A stretch of DNA of 64,000 nucleotides from Lentzea albidocapillata subsp. violacea (GCF_900100275.1 NZ_FNET01000027.1:1-64000), one strand, 5' to 3'. Positions 14,072-23,944 are shown, numbered from the stretch's first letter. Numbers and translations are program-made. The notes: generated by a model from the sequence alone, not told the origin.

Positions 14072-14845
14072 CTAGGAAAGTGCGGCAGCTTCCGTCTTGC
14101 CGGTGTACTTCACGTAACCCTCGGACTCGAGCACGTCGGCCAGCTCACGGCCACCGGACTCGACGATCCGGCCGTTCGCGAAGACGTGCACGAAGTCCGG
14201 CTCGATGTACTTGAGGATCCGGGTGTAGTGCGTGATCAGCATGACGCCGACCTCACCGGAGGCCTTGTAGCGGTTGACGCCCTCGGACACGACGCGCAGG
14301 GCGTCGACGTCGAGGCCGGAGTCGGTCTCGTCGAGGATCGCGATCTTCGGCTGGAGCAGGCCCAGCTGCAGGATCTCGTGGCGCTTCTTCTCACCGCCGG
14401 AGAAGCCCTCGTTCACCGAACGCTCGGCGAACGCAGGGTCGATGTCGAGGTCTGCCATCGCACCCTTGACCTCCTTCACCCAGTGGCGAAGGGCCGGGGC
14501 CTCACCGCGCACGGCGGTGGCGGCGGTGCGCAGGAAGTTCGACATCGAGACGCCGGGGACCTCGACCGGGTACTGCATGGCGAGGAAGAGGCCCGCGCGG
14601 GCGCGCTCGTCGACGGTCATCTCGAGGACGTCCTCGCCGTCGAGGGTGACGGTGCCCGAAGTGATCGTGTACTTCGGGTGACCGGCGATCGCGTAGGACA
14701 GCGTGGACTTGCCTGAGCCGTTGGGGCCCATGATGGCGTGCGTCTCGCCGGCCTTGATCGTCAGGTCGACGCCCTTGAGGATCTCCTTGGGAGCGTCCTC
14801 GCTGACGACCGAGACGTGCAGGTCCTTGATCTCAAGGGTGGCCAT
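14072..14845 (-). CDS. sufC: SufC ATPase of the SufBCD complex
   Basis: 257 aa ABC-type ATPase. Walker A GPNGSGKST near residue 40, signature SGGEKKR, Walker B AILDETDSGLD. It powers the SufBD scaffold. A 33-bp gap separates it from the Rieske gene upstream, and 26 bp lie before sufS. Confidence 0.95.
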   Translation of the reverse strand: MATLEIKDLHVSVVSEDAPKEILKGVDLTIKAGETHAIMGPNGSGKSTLSYAIAGHPKYTITSGTVTLDGEDVLEMTVDERARAGLFLAMQYPVEVPGVSMSNFLRTAATAVRGEAPALRHWVKEVKGAMADLDIDPAFAERSVNEGFSGGEKKRHEILQLGLLQPKIAILDETDSGLDVDALRVVSEGVNRYKASGEVGVMLITHYTRILKYIEPDFVHVFANGRIVESGGRELADVLESEGYVKYTGKTEAAALS

Positions 14846-14878
14846 GACTTGCCGTTCTCCTGGTGGTGTAGCTAGAAG

Positions 14879-15193
14879 TCAGTTCTTGGTGACGGTGACG
14901 TCGACGAAGACGTCGCCGTCACGGATGTCGACGGCGTAGACGTCGACCGGTTCGCTGGCGGGCGGCGAGGAGGGCTTGCCGGTCTCCAGGTCGAAACACG
15001 ACCCGTGCAACCAGCACTCGATCCCCTTGCGGGAGACCTCGCCCTCGCTCAGCGACACCGCGGCGTGCGAGCAGAGATCCGCGAGTGCGTGCACCCGCTC
15101 GCCGTCGCGCACCAGTACGACGTCAGTTCCGTCGACGTCGGCGGCGAACGGCTTGCGGTCGTCCAACGAGGACAGTGCACACACCTTGATCAC
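14879..15193 (-). CDS. Rieske-type ferredoxin in the suf operon
   Basis: 104 aa. The Rieske ligands are CSHAA and CWLHGSCF (C-x-H ... C-x2-H), which bind a [2Fe-2S] cluster. It is similar to the small non-haem dioxygenase ferredoxins. GTG 15193 overlaps the sufD stop as GTGA. It presumably donates electrons during cluster assembly, as in other actinobacterial suf operons with this extra gene; that role is inferred. Confidence 0.9.
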   Translation of the reverse strand: MIKVCALSSLDDRKPFAADVDGTDVVLVRDGERVHALADLCSHAAVSLSEGEVSRKGIECWLHGSCFDLETGKPSSPPASEPVDVYAVDIRDGDVFVDVTVTKN

Positions 15194-16347
15194 GTGCCGA
15201 CCGCCTCGAGCTCTGCCTCGATGGCGGCCTCGAGGCGCTCGCGCACCTCGGGGACGGCGATCTTCGCGATCAGCTCCTGGAAGAAGCCGCGCACGACGAG
15301 ACGCCGTGCCTGGTCCTCCGGGATGCCGCGCGCCTGCAGGTAGAACAGCTGCTCGTCGTCGAACCGGCCGGTGGCGCTGGCGTGGCCCGCACCCTCGATC
15401 TCGCCGGTCTCGATCTCCAGGTTCGGCACCGAGTCGGCACGCGCGCCGTCGGTCAGGATCAGGTTCCGGTTCAGCTCGAACGTCTCGGTGCCCTCGGCAG
15501 CGACACGGATGAGCACGTCGCCGATCCACACCGCGTGCGCGCCCTCGCCCTGCAGCGCGCCCTTGTAGACGACGTTGCTGCGGCATTTCGCCTGCGCGTG
15601 GTCGATGAACGGCCGGTGCTCCTGGTGCTGGCCCGCGTCCGCGAAGTACAGACCGAACAGCTCGGCGTCTCCGCCGCGGCCCGCGTACTGCACGACCGGC
15701 GTCACACGCACGACGTTGCCGCCGAGCGTGACCACGGTGTGCTTGATGGTCGCGTCGCGACCGAGCTTCACGTGGTGCTGCGAGACGTGCACGGCGTCGT
15801 CGGCCCAGTCGTGGATGGTGATCACCGTGAGGTGAGCGCCGTCCGCGACGAGGAACTCGATGTTGTCCGCGTACGCGCCGGAACCACGGAAGTCCAGGAT
15901 CACGGTGCCCTCGGCGAACTGCGAGGCCTTGACCTGGATGTGGCCGTAGGCGACGGCATCCACGCCGGCACCGGTCACCGTGACGGTGGTCGGCTCGGAC
16001 TTCACGTCACCGGGCAGCGTCACGATCGTGGCGTTCTCGAAGGACGAGTACGCCTGCGCCGCGACGCGGTCACCGGGGACGCCGGCCTTGCCGAGGCGCT
16101 CGTCGTCGCGACCGACGGTCTCGACGGTGACACCTTCAGCGGCGTTCACCTCGACGGCAGCGGAACCCGTTGCCGCAGCGCCGGAGTGCAGACCGGCAAG
16201 ACGCTTGAGAGGCGTGAAGCGCCAGATCTCCTCACGGCCGCCGGGCACCTCGAACGCGTTCACGTCGTAGGACGTGAAGTGCTCCGCGCGCGACGTGACC
16301 GGAGCGACGGCTCCGTGGGAGTGAGGTTTCGTAGACAGGGCGGCCAT
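15190..16347 (-). CDS. sufD: SufD Fe-S assembly protein
   Basis: 385 aa beta-helix protein of the SufB/SufD family. The N terminus EEIWRFTPLKRL and the C-terminal GHASATGRFDDEQLFYLQARGI are conserved. It forms the scaffold with SufB and SufC. The ATG lies 1 bp after the sufB stop. Confidence 0.93.
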   Translation of the reverse strand: MAALSTKPHSHGAVAPVTSRAEHFTSYDVNAFEVPGGREEIWRFTPLKRLAGLHSGAAATGSAAVEVNAAEGVTVETVGRDDERLGKAGVPGDRVAAQAYSSFENATIVTLPGDVKSEPTTVTVTGAGVDAVAYGHIQVKASQFAEGTVILDFRGSGAYADNIEFLVADGAHLTVITIHDWADDAVHVSQHHVKLGRDATIKHTVVTLGGNVVRVTPVVQYAGRGGDAELFGLYFADAGQHQEHRPFIDHAQAKCRSNVVYKGALQGEGAHAVWIGDVLIRVAAEGTETFELNRNLILTDGARADSVPNLEIETGEIEGAGHASATGRFDDEQLFYLQARGIPEDQARRLVVRGFFQELIAKIAVPEVRERLEAAIEAELEAVGT

Positions 16348-16348
16348 G

Positions 16349-17803
16349 TCAGCCGACGGCCCCTTCCATCTGCAGTTCGATCAGGCGGTTCAGTTCGAGG
16401 GCGTACTCCATGGGGAGCTCACGCGCGATGGGCTCGACGAACCCGCGCACGATCATCGCCATGGCCTCGTCCTCGTTCAGGCCGCGCGACATCAGGTAGA
16501 ACAGCTGGTCCTCGGAGACCTTCGAGACCGTGGCCTCGTGACCCATCTGCACGTCGTCCTCGCGGACGTCGACGTACGGGTAGGTGTCCGAGCGGCTGAT
16601 GGTGTCGACCAGCAGCGCGTCGCACTTCACCGTGGACTTCGAGTGGTGCGCCCGCTTGTTGACCTGGACCAGGCCACGGTACGACGTGCGGCCACCGCCA
16701 CGCGCCACCGACTTCGAGATGATCGTCGAAGAGGTGTGCGGTGCCATGTGGACCATCTTGGCGCCGGCGTCCTGGTGCTGGCCCTCGCCCGCGAACGCGA
16801 TCGAGAGGACCTCGCCCTTGGCGTGCTCGCCCATCAGCCAGACCGCCGGGTACTTCATGGTCACCTTGGAGCCGATGTTGCCGTCGACCCACTCCATGGT
16901 CGCGCCCTCTTCTGCCTTGGCGCGCTTGGTGACCAGGTTGTAGACGTTGTTCGACCAGTTCTGGATCGTCGTGTAGCGGCAGCGGCCGCCCTTCTTCACG
17001 ATGATCTCGACCACGGCCGAGTGCAGCGAGTCCGAGGAGTAGATCGGCGCGGTGCAGCCCTCGACGTAGTGCACGTAGGCACCCTCGTCGACGATGATCA
17101 GCGTGCGCTCGAACTGACCCATGTTCTCGGTGTTGATCCGGAAGTAGGCCTGCAGCGGGATGTCCACGTGCACGCCCTTCGGCACGTAGATGAACGAGCC
17201 ACCGGACCACGTCGCGGCGTTGAGCGCCGAGAACTTGTTGTCACCCGCGGGGATGACGGAGCCGAAGTACTCCCGGAAGAGCTCCGGCTGCTCCTTCAGG
17301 GCCGTGTCGGTGTCGAGGAAGAGGACACCCTGCTCCTCCAGGTCCTCGCGGATCTGGTGGTAGACGACCTCGGACTCGTACTGGGCGGCGACACCGGCGA
17401 CGAGGCGCTGCTTCTCGGCCTCCGGGATGCCCAGGCGGTCGTAGGTGTTCTTGATGTCCTCGGGCAGGTCCTCCCAGCTGGTGGCCTGCTTCTCGGTCGA
17501 TCGCACGAAGTACTTGATCGAGTCGAAGTCGATCCCAGAGAGGTCAGCGCCCCAGCTCGGCATCGGCTTGAGGTCGAAGAGCCTCAGCGCCTTCAACCGG
17601 TACTCGAGCATCCACTCGGGCTCGCTCTTCTTCGCCGAGATGTCGCGGACGACATCCTCGCTGAGACCTCGGCGAGCGCTCGCGCCGGCAGTGTCCGAGT
17701 CGGCCCAGCCGAACTCGTAGTTACCGAGAGACGCAATCGTCTCTTCCTGCGTGAGCGGAGACTGCACCGTGGTGGGCGTGCGCTGCTCGGCAGCGGCAGT
17801 CAT
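16349..17803 (-). CDS. sufB: SufB Fe-S assembly protein
   Basis: 484 aa. Conserved blocks include SGGSFIYVPKGV, YVEGCTAP with the conserved Cys, GRCRYTTIQNWS, and GHEATVSKVSEDQLFYLMSRG. No intein is present, unlike the mycobacterial orthologue Rv1461. ATG 17803 overlaps the sufR stop as ATGA. Confidence 0.95.
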   Translation of the reverse strand: MTAAAEQRTPTTVQSPLTQEETIASLGNYEFGWADSDTAGASARRGLSEDVVRDISAKKSEPEWMLEYRLKALRLFDLKPMPSWGADLSGIDFDSIKYFVRSTEKQATSWEDLPEDIKNTYDRLGIPEAEKQRLVAGVAAQYESEVVYHQIREDLEEQGVLFLDTDTALKEQPELFREYFGSVIPAGDNKFSALNAATWSGGSFIYVPKGVHVDIPLQAYFRINTENMGQFERTLIIVDEGAYVHYVEGCTAPIYSSDSLHSAVVEIIVKKGGRCRYTTIQNWSNNVYNLVTKRAKAEEGATMEWVDGNIGSKVTMKYPAVWLMGEHAKGEVLSIAFAGEGQHQDAGAKMVHMAPHTSSTIISKSVARGGGRTSYRGLVQVNKRAHHSKSTVKCDALLVDTISRSDTYPYVDVREDDVQMGHEATVSKVSEDQLFYLMSRGLNEDEAMAMIVRGFVEPIARELPMEYALELNRLIELQMEGAVG

Positions 17804-18528
17804 GCGGGCTCCCCTCCATCATCTGGGTTGAGCTTTCCGGCGGAGCCGGGGGAACTGGGTGAAATGTTCGGGATGTGCGTCGTGCACACGGCGTGGCCGC
17901 GTGCGATCGTCGCGAGGCGCTGCACGTGGGTACCCAGAAGAGCCGCGAAGGTCTCCGTCTCGGTCTCGCACAGCTGGGGGAACTCGGCGGCGACGTGGGC
18001 GACCGGGCAGTGGTGCTGGCACAACTGCTCGCCCGTACCCACATTTCGCGCCGCCGCAGCGTAGCCTTCCCTGCTCAACGCGGTCGCCAGGGCCTTGGCC
18101 CGTTCGGCGGGCGTGACCTGGGCCACGATCGTCGAACGATGACCGTCCACGAGTGCGTCGACACGACTTTGCGCGAAGGCGCGCACTGCCTCTTCCCCAC
18201 CCGTCTGGGCGAGGAACCTGAGGGCGGCGACCGCGAGGTCGTCGTAGGCGTGGCCGAACCGGGCGCGTCCGGCGTCAGTCAGCAGGAAGAACTTCGCGGG
18301 ACGGCCACGGCCACGTTGGGTCTGCCGGGGTGCGTCCCTCGTCGTCGCCTCACCGTCCGCGAGCAGCCCGTCGATGTGCCGACGCACGGCCGTGGGACTG
18401 ATGCCCAGCTCCTCGGCGATACCCGCCGCGGTGACCGGGCCCTGCTCCAGGAGGAGCCTGGCGACAGCACGCCGAGTCCTGCCGTCGTGCTGCGGCACGG
18501 CGTCAAGGTGGGTCTCGGCGTTTTTCAC
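17800..18528 (-). CDS. sufR: SufR, Fe-S-sensing transcriptional repressor of the suf operon
   Basis: 242 aa. An N-terminal winged helix (TAAGIAEELGISPTAVRRHIDGL) and a C-terminal domain with the cluster ligands CQHHCPVAHVAAEFPQLC. When it holds a [4Fe-4S] cluster it represses the operon, and cluster loss induces it. GTG 18528 starts the KNAETHLDA N terminus typical of orthologues. The operator-like palindrome overlaps this codon, suggesting a leaderless or very short leader. First gene of the eight-gene suf operon. Confidence 0.9.
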   Translation of the reverse strand: MKNAETHLDAVPQHDGRTRRAVARLLLEQGPVTAAGIAEELGISPTAVRRHIDGLLADGEATTRDAPRQTQRGRGRPAKFFLLTDAGRARFGHAYDDLAVAALRFLAQTGGEEAVRAFAQSRVDALVDGHRSTIVAQVTPAERAKALATALSREGYAAAARNVGTGEQLCQHHCPVAHVAAEFPQLCETETETFAALLGTHVQRLATIARGHAVCTTHIPNISPSSPGSAGKLNPDDGGEPA

Positions 18529-18541
18529 AACACCAGTGTTG
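18528..18541. promoter_or_regulatory. Probable SufR operator
   Basis: CAACAC-CA-GTGTTG: 6-bp inverted half sites at the 5' edge of sufR, touching its start codon. The position fits autorepression of suf and could also influence the divergent mannosyltransferase gene 80 bp away. Assignment to SufR is inferred from position and the palindromic CAACAC/GTGTTG form. Confidence 0.5.
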
Positions 18542-18622
18542 CGTATTTCGCCGGAGGTCGCAAAGATCGCGGTCACAGGGTGACCTGACTCACGGCTGAA
18601 CGTGGCTCGATACGCTCCTGGC

Positions 18623-20170
18623 ATGTCCACGAACGGCGGAGCTGTAACTCCGGAGAGCGACCTCTTGAACGGTCGGGAGCGACGCCAGCTGGACATCGTC
18701 CGTCGCTGGGGCACCATCGGCGCGTTGCTGCTGACCGTCGGGTCCCTGGGTGGCGGCGCCGCACCGATCTACTCGCCGCTCTACGGCGTGCCCGTGCTCG
18801 GGCTCTTCTCGAGGATGCCCAGTGTCGCGATGGGGGTCGTCTGGACCGGCATCTTCATGATCGTGTCGGCCTGGCTGGCGCTGGGCCGGTTCGTGAAGCC
18901 CGGCCGGCCGAGGCTGATCTCGCGCGGCCAGATGGACCGCACGCTGCTGATGTGGACCGTTCCGCTGGTCTTCTGCGTGCCGATGTTCTCCCGCGACGTG
19001 TACTCGTACCTGGCGCAGAGCGAGATCGCGGCGCGCGGGCTCGACCCGTACGAGCTGGGGCCCGCGAACGCGCTGGGCGTCGACCACGTGCTGACGCGCG
19101 GTGTGCCGAACATCTGGCGGGAGACGCCGGCGCCGTACGGGCCGTTGTTCCTCGCGTTCGGCCGGTTGACCGCGATGCTGACCGGCGACCACGTGGTGTC
19201 GGGTGTGTTCGTGCACCGGCTGCTCGTGCTGGTCGGCCTGGGGATGATCGTGTGGGCGCTGCCCCGGCTCGCGGCCCGGTTCGGGGTGCCGCCGGTCGGC
19301 GCGTTGTGGCTGGGCGCGCTGAACCCGCTGGTGCTGTTCCACATCGTCATCGGCGTGCACAACGACGGCCTGGCGCTCGGCCTCATGCTGGTCGGCCTGG
19401 AGCTCGCGATGCGCGGGCTGGAACCGTTGAAGTGGACCTGGATCACGCTGGGCGCCGGGGTCATCGTGTGCGGCGCGATGGTGAAGATCCCCGCGATGGC
19501 CGCGCTCGGGTTCCTCGGCGTGATGGTGGCGCGCAAGCTCGGCGGGCAACTCAAGCACCTGGCGATCGTGGCCGGGATCATGGCCGCCATAGCCGCGGTC
19601 GGGGTGGTGGTGATCTGCCTCGGCACCGGGTTCGGCTTCGGCTGGGTCGAGACGCTGAACGTCGCGTCGACCGTGAAGTCGTGGATGTCGCCGCCGACCG
19701 CGCTCGGGTTCCTCGGCGCCGGCACCGGCATCCTGCTGGGCCTCGGCAACCACACCGAGGCGATGATCTCGCTGACCCGGCTGCTCGGGCAGGCCGTGTC
19801 CGTGGTGATCACGGTCGGACTGCTGTGGCGCAGCTTCAAGGGCCGGATCAAGGCGATGAACGGTCTGGGCGCGGCTCTGGGCGCGATCCTGGTGCTCGGG
19901 CCGGTGCTGCAGCCCTGGTACGTGCTGTGGGCGGCGATCCCGCTGGCCACCGCCGTGGTCGGGCCGAAGTTCCGGATGTTCGCCATGGTCACGTCGGCGA
20001 TCATCGCGGTCATCCTGCCGCCGACCGGGTCCGCGTTCGACGGGCGTGCCTACACCGTGCCGCAGGCGGTCGCCGGTGCGGTGATCACGTTCGCGGTCTG
20101 CGTGCTGGTCGCGCGCAAGCGGGTCGGGCCGTTCCTGAAGTCCGACCCCGCGGGCGGAGGACAGGTCTGA
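18623..20170 (+). CDS. mptB: MptB-type polyprenol-phosphomannose-dependent mannosyltransferase
   Basis: 515 aa with about 12 hydrophobic segments and GT-C fold features: the early loop FSRDVYSYLAQ, then APYGPLFLAFGR and NPLVLFHIVIGVHNDG. It matches the MptB family that extends the alpha-1,6-mannan core of lipomannan. The gene lies between sufR and the ABC exporter, as Rv1459c does in mycobacteria. ATG 18623 is preferred; GTG 18602 would add 7 residues. No clear ribosome binding site. Confidence 0.82.
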   Translation: MSTNGGAVTPESDLLNGRERRQLDIVRRWGTIGALLLTVGSLGGGAAPIYSPLYGVPVLGLFSRMPSVAMGVVWTGIFMIVSAWLALGRFVKPGRPRLISRGQMDRTLLMWTVPLVFCVPMFSRDVYSYLAQSEIAARGLDPYELGPANALGVDHVLTRGVPNIWRETPAPYGPLFLAFGRLTAMLTGDHVVSGVFVHRLLVLVGLGMIVWALPRLAARFGVPPVGALWLGALNPLVLFHIVIGVHNDGLALGLMLVGLELAMRGLEPLKWTWITLGAGVIVCGAMVKIPAMAALGFLGVMVARKLGGQLKHLAIVAGIMAAIAAVGVVVICLGTGFGFGWVETLNVASTVKSWMSPPTALGFLGAGTGILLGLGNHTEAMISLTRLLGQAVSVVITVGLLWRSFKGRIKAMNGLGAALGAILVLGPVLQPWYVLWAAIPLATAVVGPKFRMFAMVTSAIIAVILPPTGSAFDGRAYTVPQAVAGAVITFAVCVLVARKRVGPFLKSDPAGGGQV

Positions 20171-20245
20171 GCGGCCGGTAACCCCGAACCTCCGGCGAAC
20201 GAGAAACCAGCAGGGGAGGATCGTCGCCGGAGGGGGTGACGTGGC

Positions 20246-23200
20246 ATGTCCGAACAACCCATGTCGCGGGAAGAGGTCCGGTTCGCCGTCGTGCTCAACG
20301 GGGGCGTGAGCCTCGCCGTCTGGATGGGCGGCGTCGTGCTGGAGCTCGACCGTCTGACCAGGCCGGGATCGGTGTACCAGCCACTGCTGGACCTGGTCGG
20401 CTGCACGGCGAGAGCCGACGTCATCGCGGGCACGTCCGCGGGCGGCATCAACGGCGCCGCGCTGGCGTTGTCGCAGGTCAACAAGCAGGCCGACCTGACG
20501 AGGCTGCGTGACCTCTGGGCCGAGCAGGGCCGGATGGAACAGCTGCTGCGGACGCCGTTCCGCGGCCAGCCGGGCTCGCTGCTCAAGGGTGACGAGTTCT
20601 TCCTGCCCCGGCTCCAGGAGGCACTGGCCCGGCTCACCGCGGACTTCGAGCCGACCGAGCCGGACGAACGCCCGATCGACCTGCGCATCACCACCACACT
20701 GCTCGGCGGCGTTCCGGCGGTCACCTACGACGACCTGGGCCAGCCGCTGACGCAGTCGGTGCACCAGGGCTCGTTCTCGTTCCGCCGCGACCCCTACCAC
20801 TGGGTCAGCGAGGAGACCAGGGACGACTTCGCGGCCGCGACGCTCAACGACCGCGTGCTGCAGCTCGCGCTGGCAGCACGGTCGAGCGCCAGCTTCCCGT
20901 TCGCGTTCGAGCCGAGCTTCATCCCGGTCGGCGGTCAGTCCACGCCAGATCGCCCGGACATGGCGGACGTCGCCAGCTGGGCCAACGGCGGCGACCGCAG
21001 CAGGTTCGCGGTCGACGGTGGCGTTCTCGTGAACACGCCGACGAAGGAGGCCCTCGAAGCCATCGACCGGATGCCGGCGGACGGGCCGGTGCGGCGGGTG
21101 ATGCTGCTGGTCTTCCCGCACGCCGAGCCGCTGGGCTCCGAGCCGGTGGCCGACACCTTCGAGAAGGGACCGACGACGGTCGGGTCCGGCGGCAGGCTGC
21201 TGGGCGCGATGTCCAGCCAGGCCGGCCGGACCTACGTCGAGAAGATCGAGGAGCACAACCGGCGCGCCGCCGGCAGCAGGGGCGGCCGGATGGCGTTGCT
21301 GGAGCGGCTGCACACGAGCGGCGAGGACGTCGTCGGCGAGGTGTACTCCCTGGCGGACAAGCTCTTCGGCCACTACGAGGACGTCGAGATCCGGCTCGCG
21401 GCACGGCAGGTGACGGCGCAGCAGTTCGCGCTGCCCGGCGGAAATCCGGCGAACTGGTCGTTCGAACGGGCGCGCCGGGCCGCGGAGACCGCACAGCGCA
21501 AGTGGAAGAAGCTGCACGGCGTCCTGCCGTACGTGCCGGGCGTGCGGCTGCCGGGCGTCGTGTGCCGCGAGGACGTGGGCTGGGAGTGGGGCATCACGAT
21601 GGCCGAACGCCTCGGGGCGTCGGCGCTCGACCTGCTCAAGCGGCTCGTGTGGGTGGTGCCCGAGGCGCAGGCCGGCAAGGTCACCACGGCCCGCCGCGAA
21701 CTCCACCGGGTCCGCGCCGAACTGCGCAGGCTGCGGGAGGAACTGTTCGACTGGAAGCCGTCGGACTCGCTCGGCGAGACCTACTGGACCGGCAGGCTCG
21801 CGAGCTACCACGAGCACATGATCGACGGGCAGATCGGCCTGCGGGTCAGGGCACAGGTGGCCGAGATCGGCCGGGTCGTCGGCGCGGCGCAGCAGGTGAT
21901 CACCGCGCTAGACGAGCACCGGCTGAAGCTCGGCGGGCTGGTCTGCTGGCACGCGCTGCTCGACGCCCCGGCGGTGGCGTCCGAGGCCGGGCTCGGCGAC
22001 GGCGAGCGGTGGCTCAGTCGCCTGCTGGCACTGGAGATCGCCGGCACGTGCCTGTCCGACGACGCCTCGACGGGGATGGACTCCCCGGTCGAGCTGGTGC
22101 AGGTGTCGTTGCAGACGCGCAACGCGTTCGCGCAGCAGTCGCTCACGGCCGACGACAAGGCCGGCGGTGCTTCGCTGTCGCGGTTCTCCGGGTTCCTCAA
22201 GCGGTCGTGGCGGGTCAACGACTGGATCTGGGGCCGGCTGGACGGCGCCACGATGCTGTGCCGCGTGCTGTTCGACCCGCGGCGGTTGCGGCGCATGGAC
22301 CTGCTGGGCCGGCCGGCCGATGATCGCCGCACGGCGGAGGAACGCGCGCAGGCCGTCGTCGACCAGGTCGTCACGGCGATGTTCGGCCTGGAGCTGCCGG
22401 TGCAGGTCGCCGCGTGCGCCGACGAGGCCAAAAAGGAGCTCACGGGCATCTACGAGACCGAGAACGAGCTGTCGCCGTCGTCGATGAAGCTCGCCGAACT
22501 CGCCGCGTGGGGCCTGCACTGGCGGATCATCTGCGAGGAGCTCCCCCGGCTGCGGGCCGCGATCATCGCCGACCGCGGTGACGGCGCGGACAGGCGTTCG
22601 CGGGGTGAGCTGTTCCTGGAGGAGCACGCGGACCTGTTGCGGCGCCTGGAGTATCCGCAGGGGCACACGGTCACGCTGGGCATGTCGGCGCTGAACGCGT
22701 TCGACCGCGCGGGCATCGGCCGAGAGCCGCTGACCCAGGAGGCGGCGTCGGACCAGATGATCCGCACGGCCGCGACCGCCGCCGCCGTGGCGGTCACGGT
22801 CGCCGACTCCGAACGGTCCGGGCTCGCCGCGGTGAGGCCCGTGACGCGGGTGCTGCGGGGTGCCGCCCTGCTCCCCTACTGGACGATCACCGGCCTGACC
22901 CGTGGCGGCAAGCTCGCGCAGTTCCTGGGCCTGCTGGGCCTCGCGGTCGGTGGCGCGCTGGTCGTCATGGCGTTGTTCGGCATGCTGCCGGCGTGGGCCG
23001 CCGGTCCCGGCGCGGCGCTCGGCGCGGCCGGTCTGCTCGGCGCCTTCGGTTACGCGGCACTGCGCAGCGGCACGATGCTGCACGGCCTGGTGCTGTTGTC
23101 ACCTGTGATTCCGTTGGTGGCCATAGCCGTCGACAGGCTGCCCGACGAGTCGGCGGAGATCACGACCGGCACGATCACGGTCGCCGGTGTCGCGTTCGTC

Positions 23201-23911
23201 GTCGCGGCGTTGCTCGTCCTCGGCTCGCTGCCCTCCCCGATCCGCACACCGCTCGCCGTGCTGGCCGACTTCCGGCCGTTGCGGATCATCAGGCGGCGCT
23301 GGAAGCAGGCGGCGGTGGTGCTGGTGGTGGCGGGGATGGTCTGGGCGGTGTGGCAGTTCGAGCTGCACACCAGGCCGTGGCTGGTGATTCCCGCATCGAT
23401 CCTTTGTGGAGCGTTCGGTGTGTACATGGCGCTGACGGGCGGCAATTCGCTGCAGCGCTGGCGCCGCGTCGAGGGCGTGTGGGGCACGGAACGCGCCGAG
23501 CCTCCCGCCGCCGCGACCGCCGGGTGGGCCGTGGTCTACGGCATCGGCTACCTCGTGATCGCCGACGTGCTGCTGGTCATCGGGCCGCGCGGGTGGGGCT
23601 GGCAGGCGGTGATCGGCACGGCGCTGGCGTTCGGCCTGGTACTGCTGCTGATCACGCCCTGGTACGTGCCCCGCATCGAACGCCGGCGGCTGCGCGACCA
23701 GCTCGTCGACGAGGCCGTTCCGGCGGTCTACCCGCCCGGCTGCGACGTCGCGGCGACGTTGCGCGAACGGCTGGAGGGGCACGCCTCGCTGTACCGGTTC
23801 CTCATCCGGGGAGACGGCGAACACCCTGCAGAACTCACCCTCTCCCCGACCGGACTGGCTGTGGCGCAGCGGATCGAGGCAAAGCTCAGGACCACCGGCC
23901 CGGCCGCGTGA
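20246..23911 (+). CDS. Very large patatin-like phospholipase with membrane tail (DUF3376 type)
   Basis: 1221 aa. The patatin domain is at the N terminus: the oxyanion loop LNGGVSLAVWMGG, nucleophile elbow GTSAGG near residue 62, and the catalytic Asp in DGGVLVNTP near 255. A long helical middle region follows. The last ~300 residues contain about seven hydrophobic spans, so the lipase is probably membrane-tethered. It should hydrolyse acyl lipids; the target is unknown. Related long proteins with DUF3376 occur widely in actinomycetes. GGAGGGGG lies 8-10 nt before ATG 20246. Nothing similar lies at this site in the mycobacterial suf-ctaA order. Confidence 0.85.
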   Translation: MSEQPMSREEVRFAVVLNGGVSLAVWMGGVVLELDRLTRPGSVYQPLLDLVGCTARADVIAGTSAGGINGAALALSQVNKQADLTRLRDLWAEQGRMEQLLRTPFRGQPGSLLKGDEFFLPRLQEALARLTADFEPTEPDERPIDLRITTTLLGGVPAVTYDDLGQPLTQSVHQGSFSFRRDPYHWVSEETRDDFAAATLNDRVLQLALAARSSASFPFAFEPSFIPVGGQSTPDRPDMADVASWANGGDRSRFAVDGGVLVNTPTKEALEAIDRMPADGPVRRVMLLVFPHAEPLGSEPVADTFEKGPTTVGSGGRLLGAMSSQAGRTYVEKIEEHNRRAAGSRGGRMALLERLHTSGEDVVGEVYSLADKLFGHYEDVEIRLAARQVTAQQFALPGGNPANWSFERARRAAETAQRKWKKLHGVLPYVPGVRLPGVVCREDVGWEWGITMAERLGASALDLLKRLVWVVPEAQAGKVTTARRELHRVRAELRRLREELFDWKPSDSLGETYWTGRLASYHEHMIDGQIGLRVRAQVAEIGRVVGAAQQVITALDEHRLKLGGLVCWHALLDAPAVASEAGLGDGERWLSRLLALEIAGTCLSDDASTGMDSPVELVQVSLQTRNAFAQQSLTADDKAGGASLSRFSGFLKRSWRVNDWIWGRLDGATMLCRVLFDPRRLRRMDLLGRPADDRRTAEERAQAVVDQVVTAMFGLELPVQVAACADEAKKELTGIYETENELSPSSMKLAELAAWGLHWRIICEELPRLRAAIIADRGDGADRRSRGELFLEEHADLLRRLEYPQGHTVTLGMSALNAFDRAGIGREPLTQEAASDQMIRTAATAAAVAVTVADSERSGLAAVRPVTRVLRGAALLPYWTITGLTRGGKLAQFLGLLGLAVGGALVVMALFGMLPAWAAGPGAALGAAGLLGAFGYAALRSGTMLHGLVLLSPVIPLVAIAVDRLPDESAEITTGTITVAGVAFVVAALLVLGSLPSPIRTPLAVLADFRPLRIIRRRWKQAAVVLVVAGMVWAVWQFELHTRPWLVIPASILCGAFGVYMALTGGNSLQRWRRVEGVWGTERAEPPAAATAGWAVVYGIGYLVIADVLLVIGPRGWGWQAVIGTALAFGLVLLLITPWYVPRIERRRLRDQLVDEAVPAVYPPGCDVAATLRERLEGHASLYRFLIRGDGEHPAELTLSPTGLAVAQRIEAKLRTTGPAA

Positions 23912-23944
23912 CGCGGCCGGGCCGGTGGGTCTCCCCCTGAGCGG

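Noticed and set aside
16346..18064. 572-codon plus-strand frame opposite sufB and sufR
   Set aside because: Antisense shadow rich in Arg, Val and His; the minus strand encodes conserved suf genes.
18590..21817. 1075-codon open frame on the minus strand opposite mptB and the patatin gene
   Set aside because: A shadow of high-GC coding sequence: His/Arg/Pro-rich low-complexity translation with no domain, while both plus-strand genes have clear motifs.
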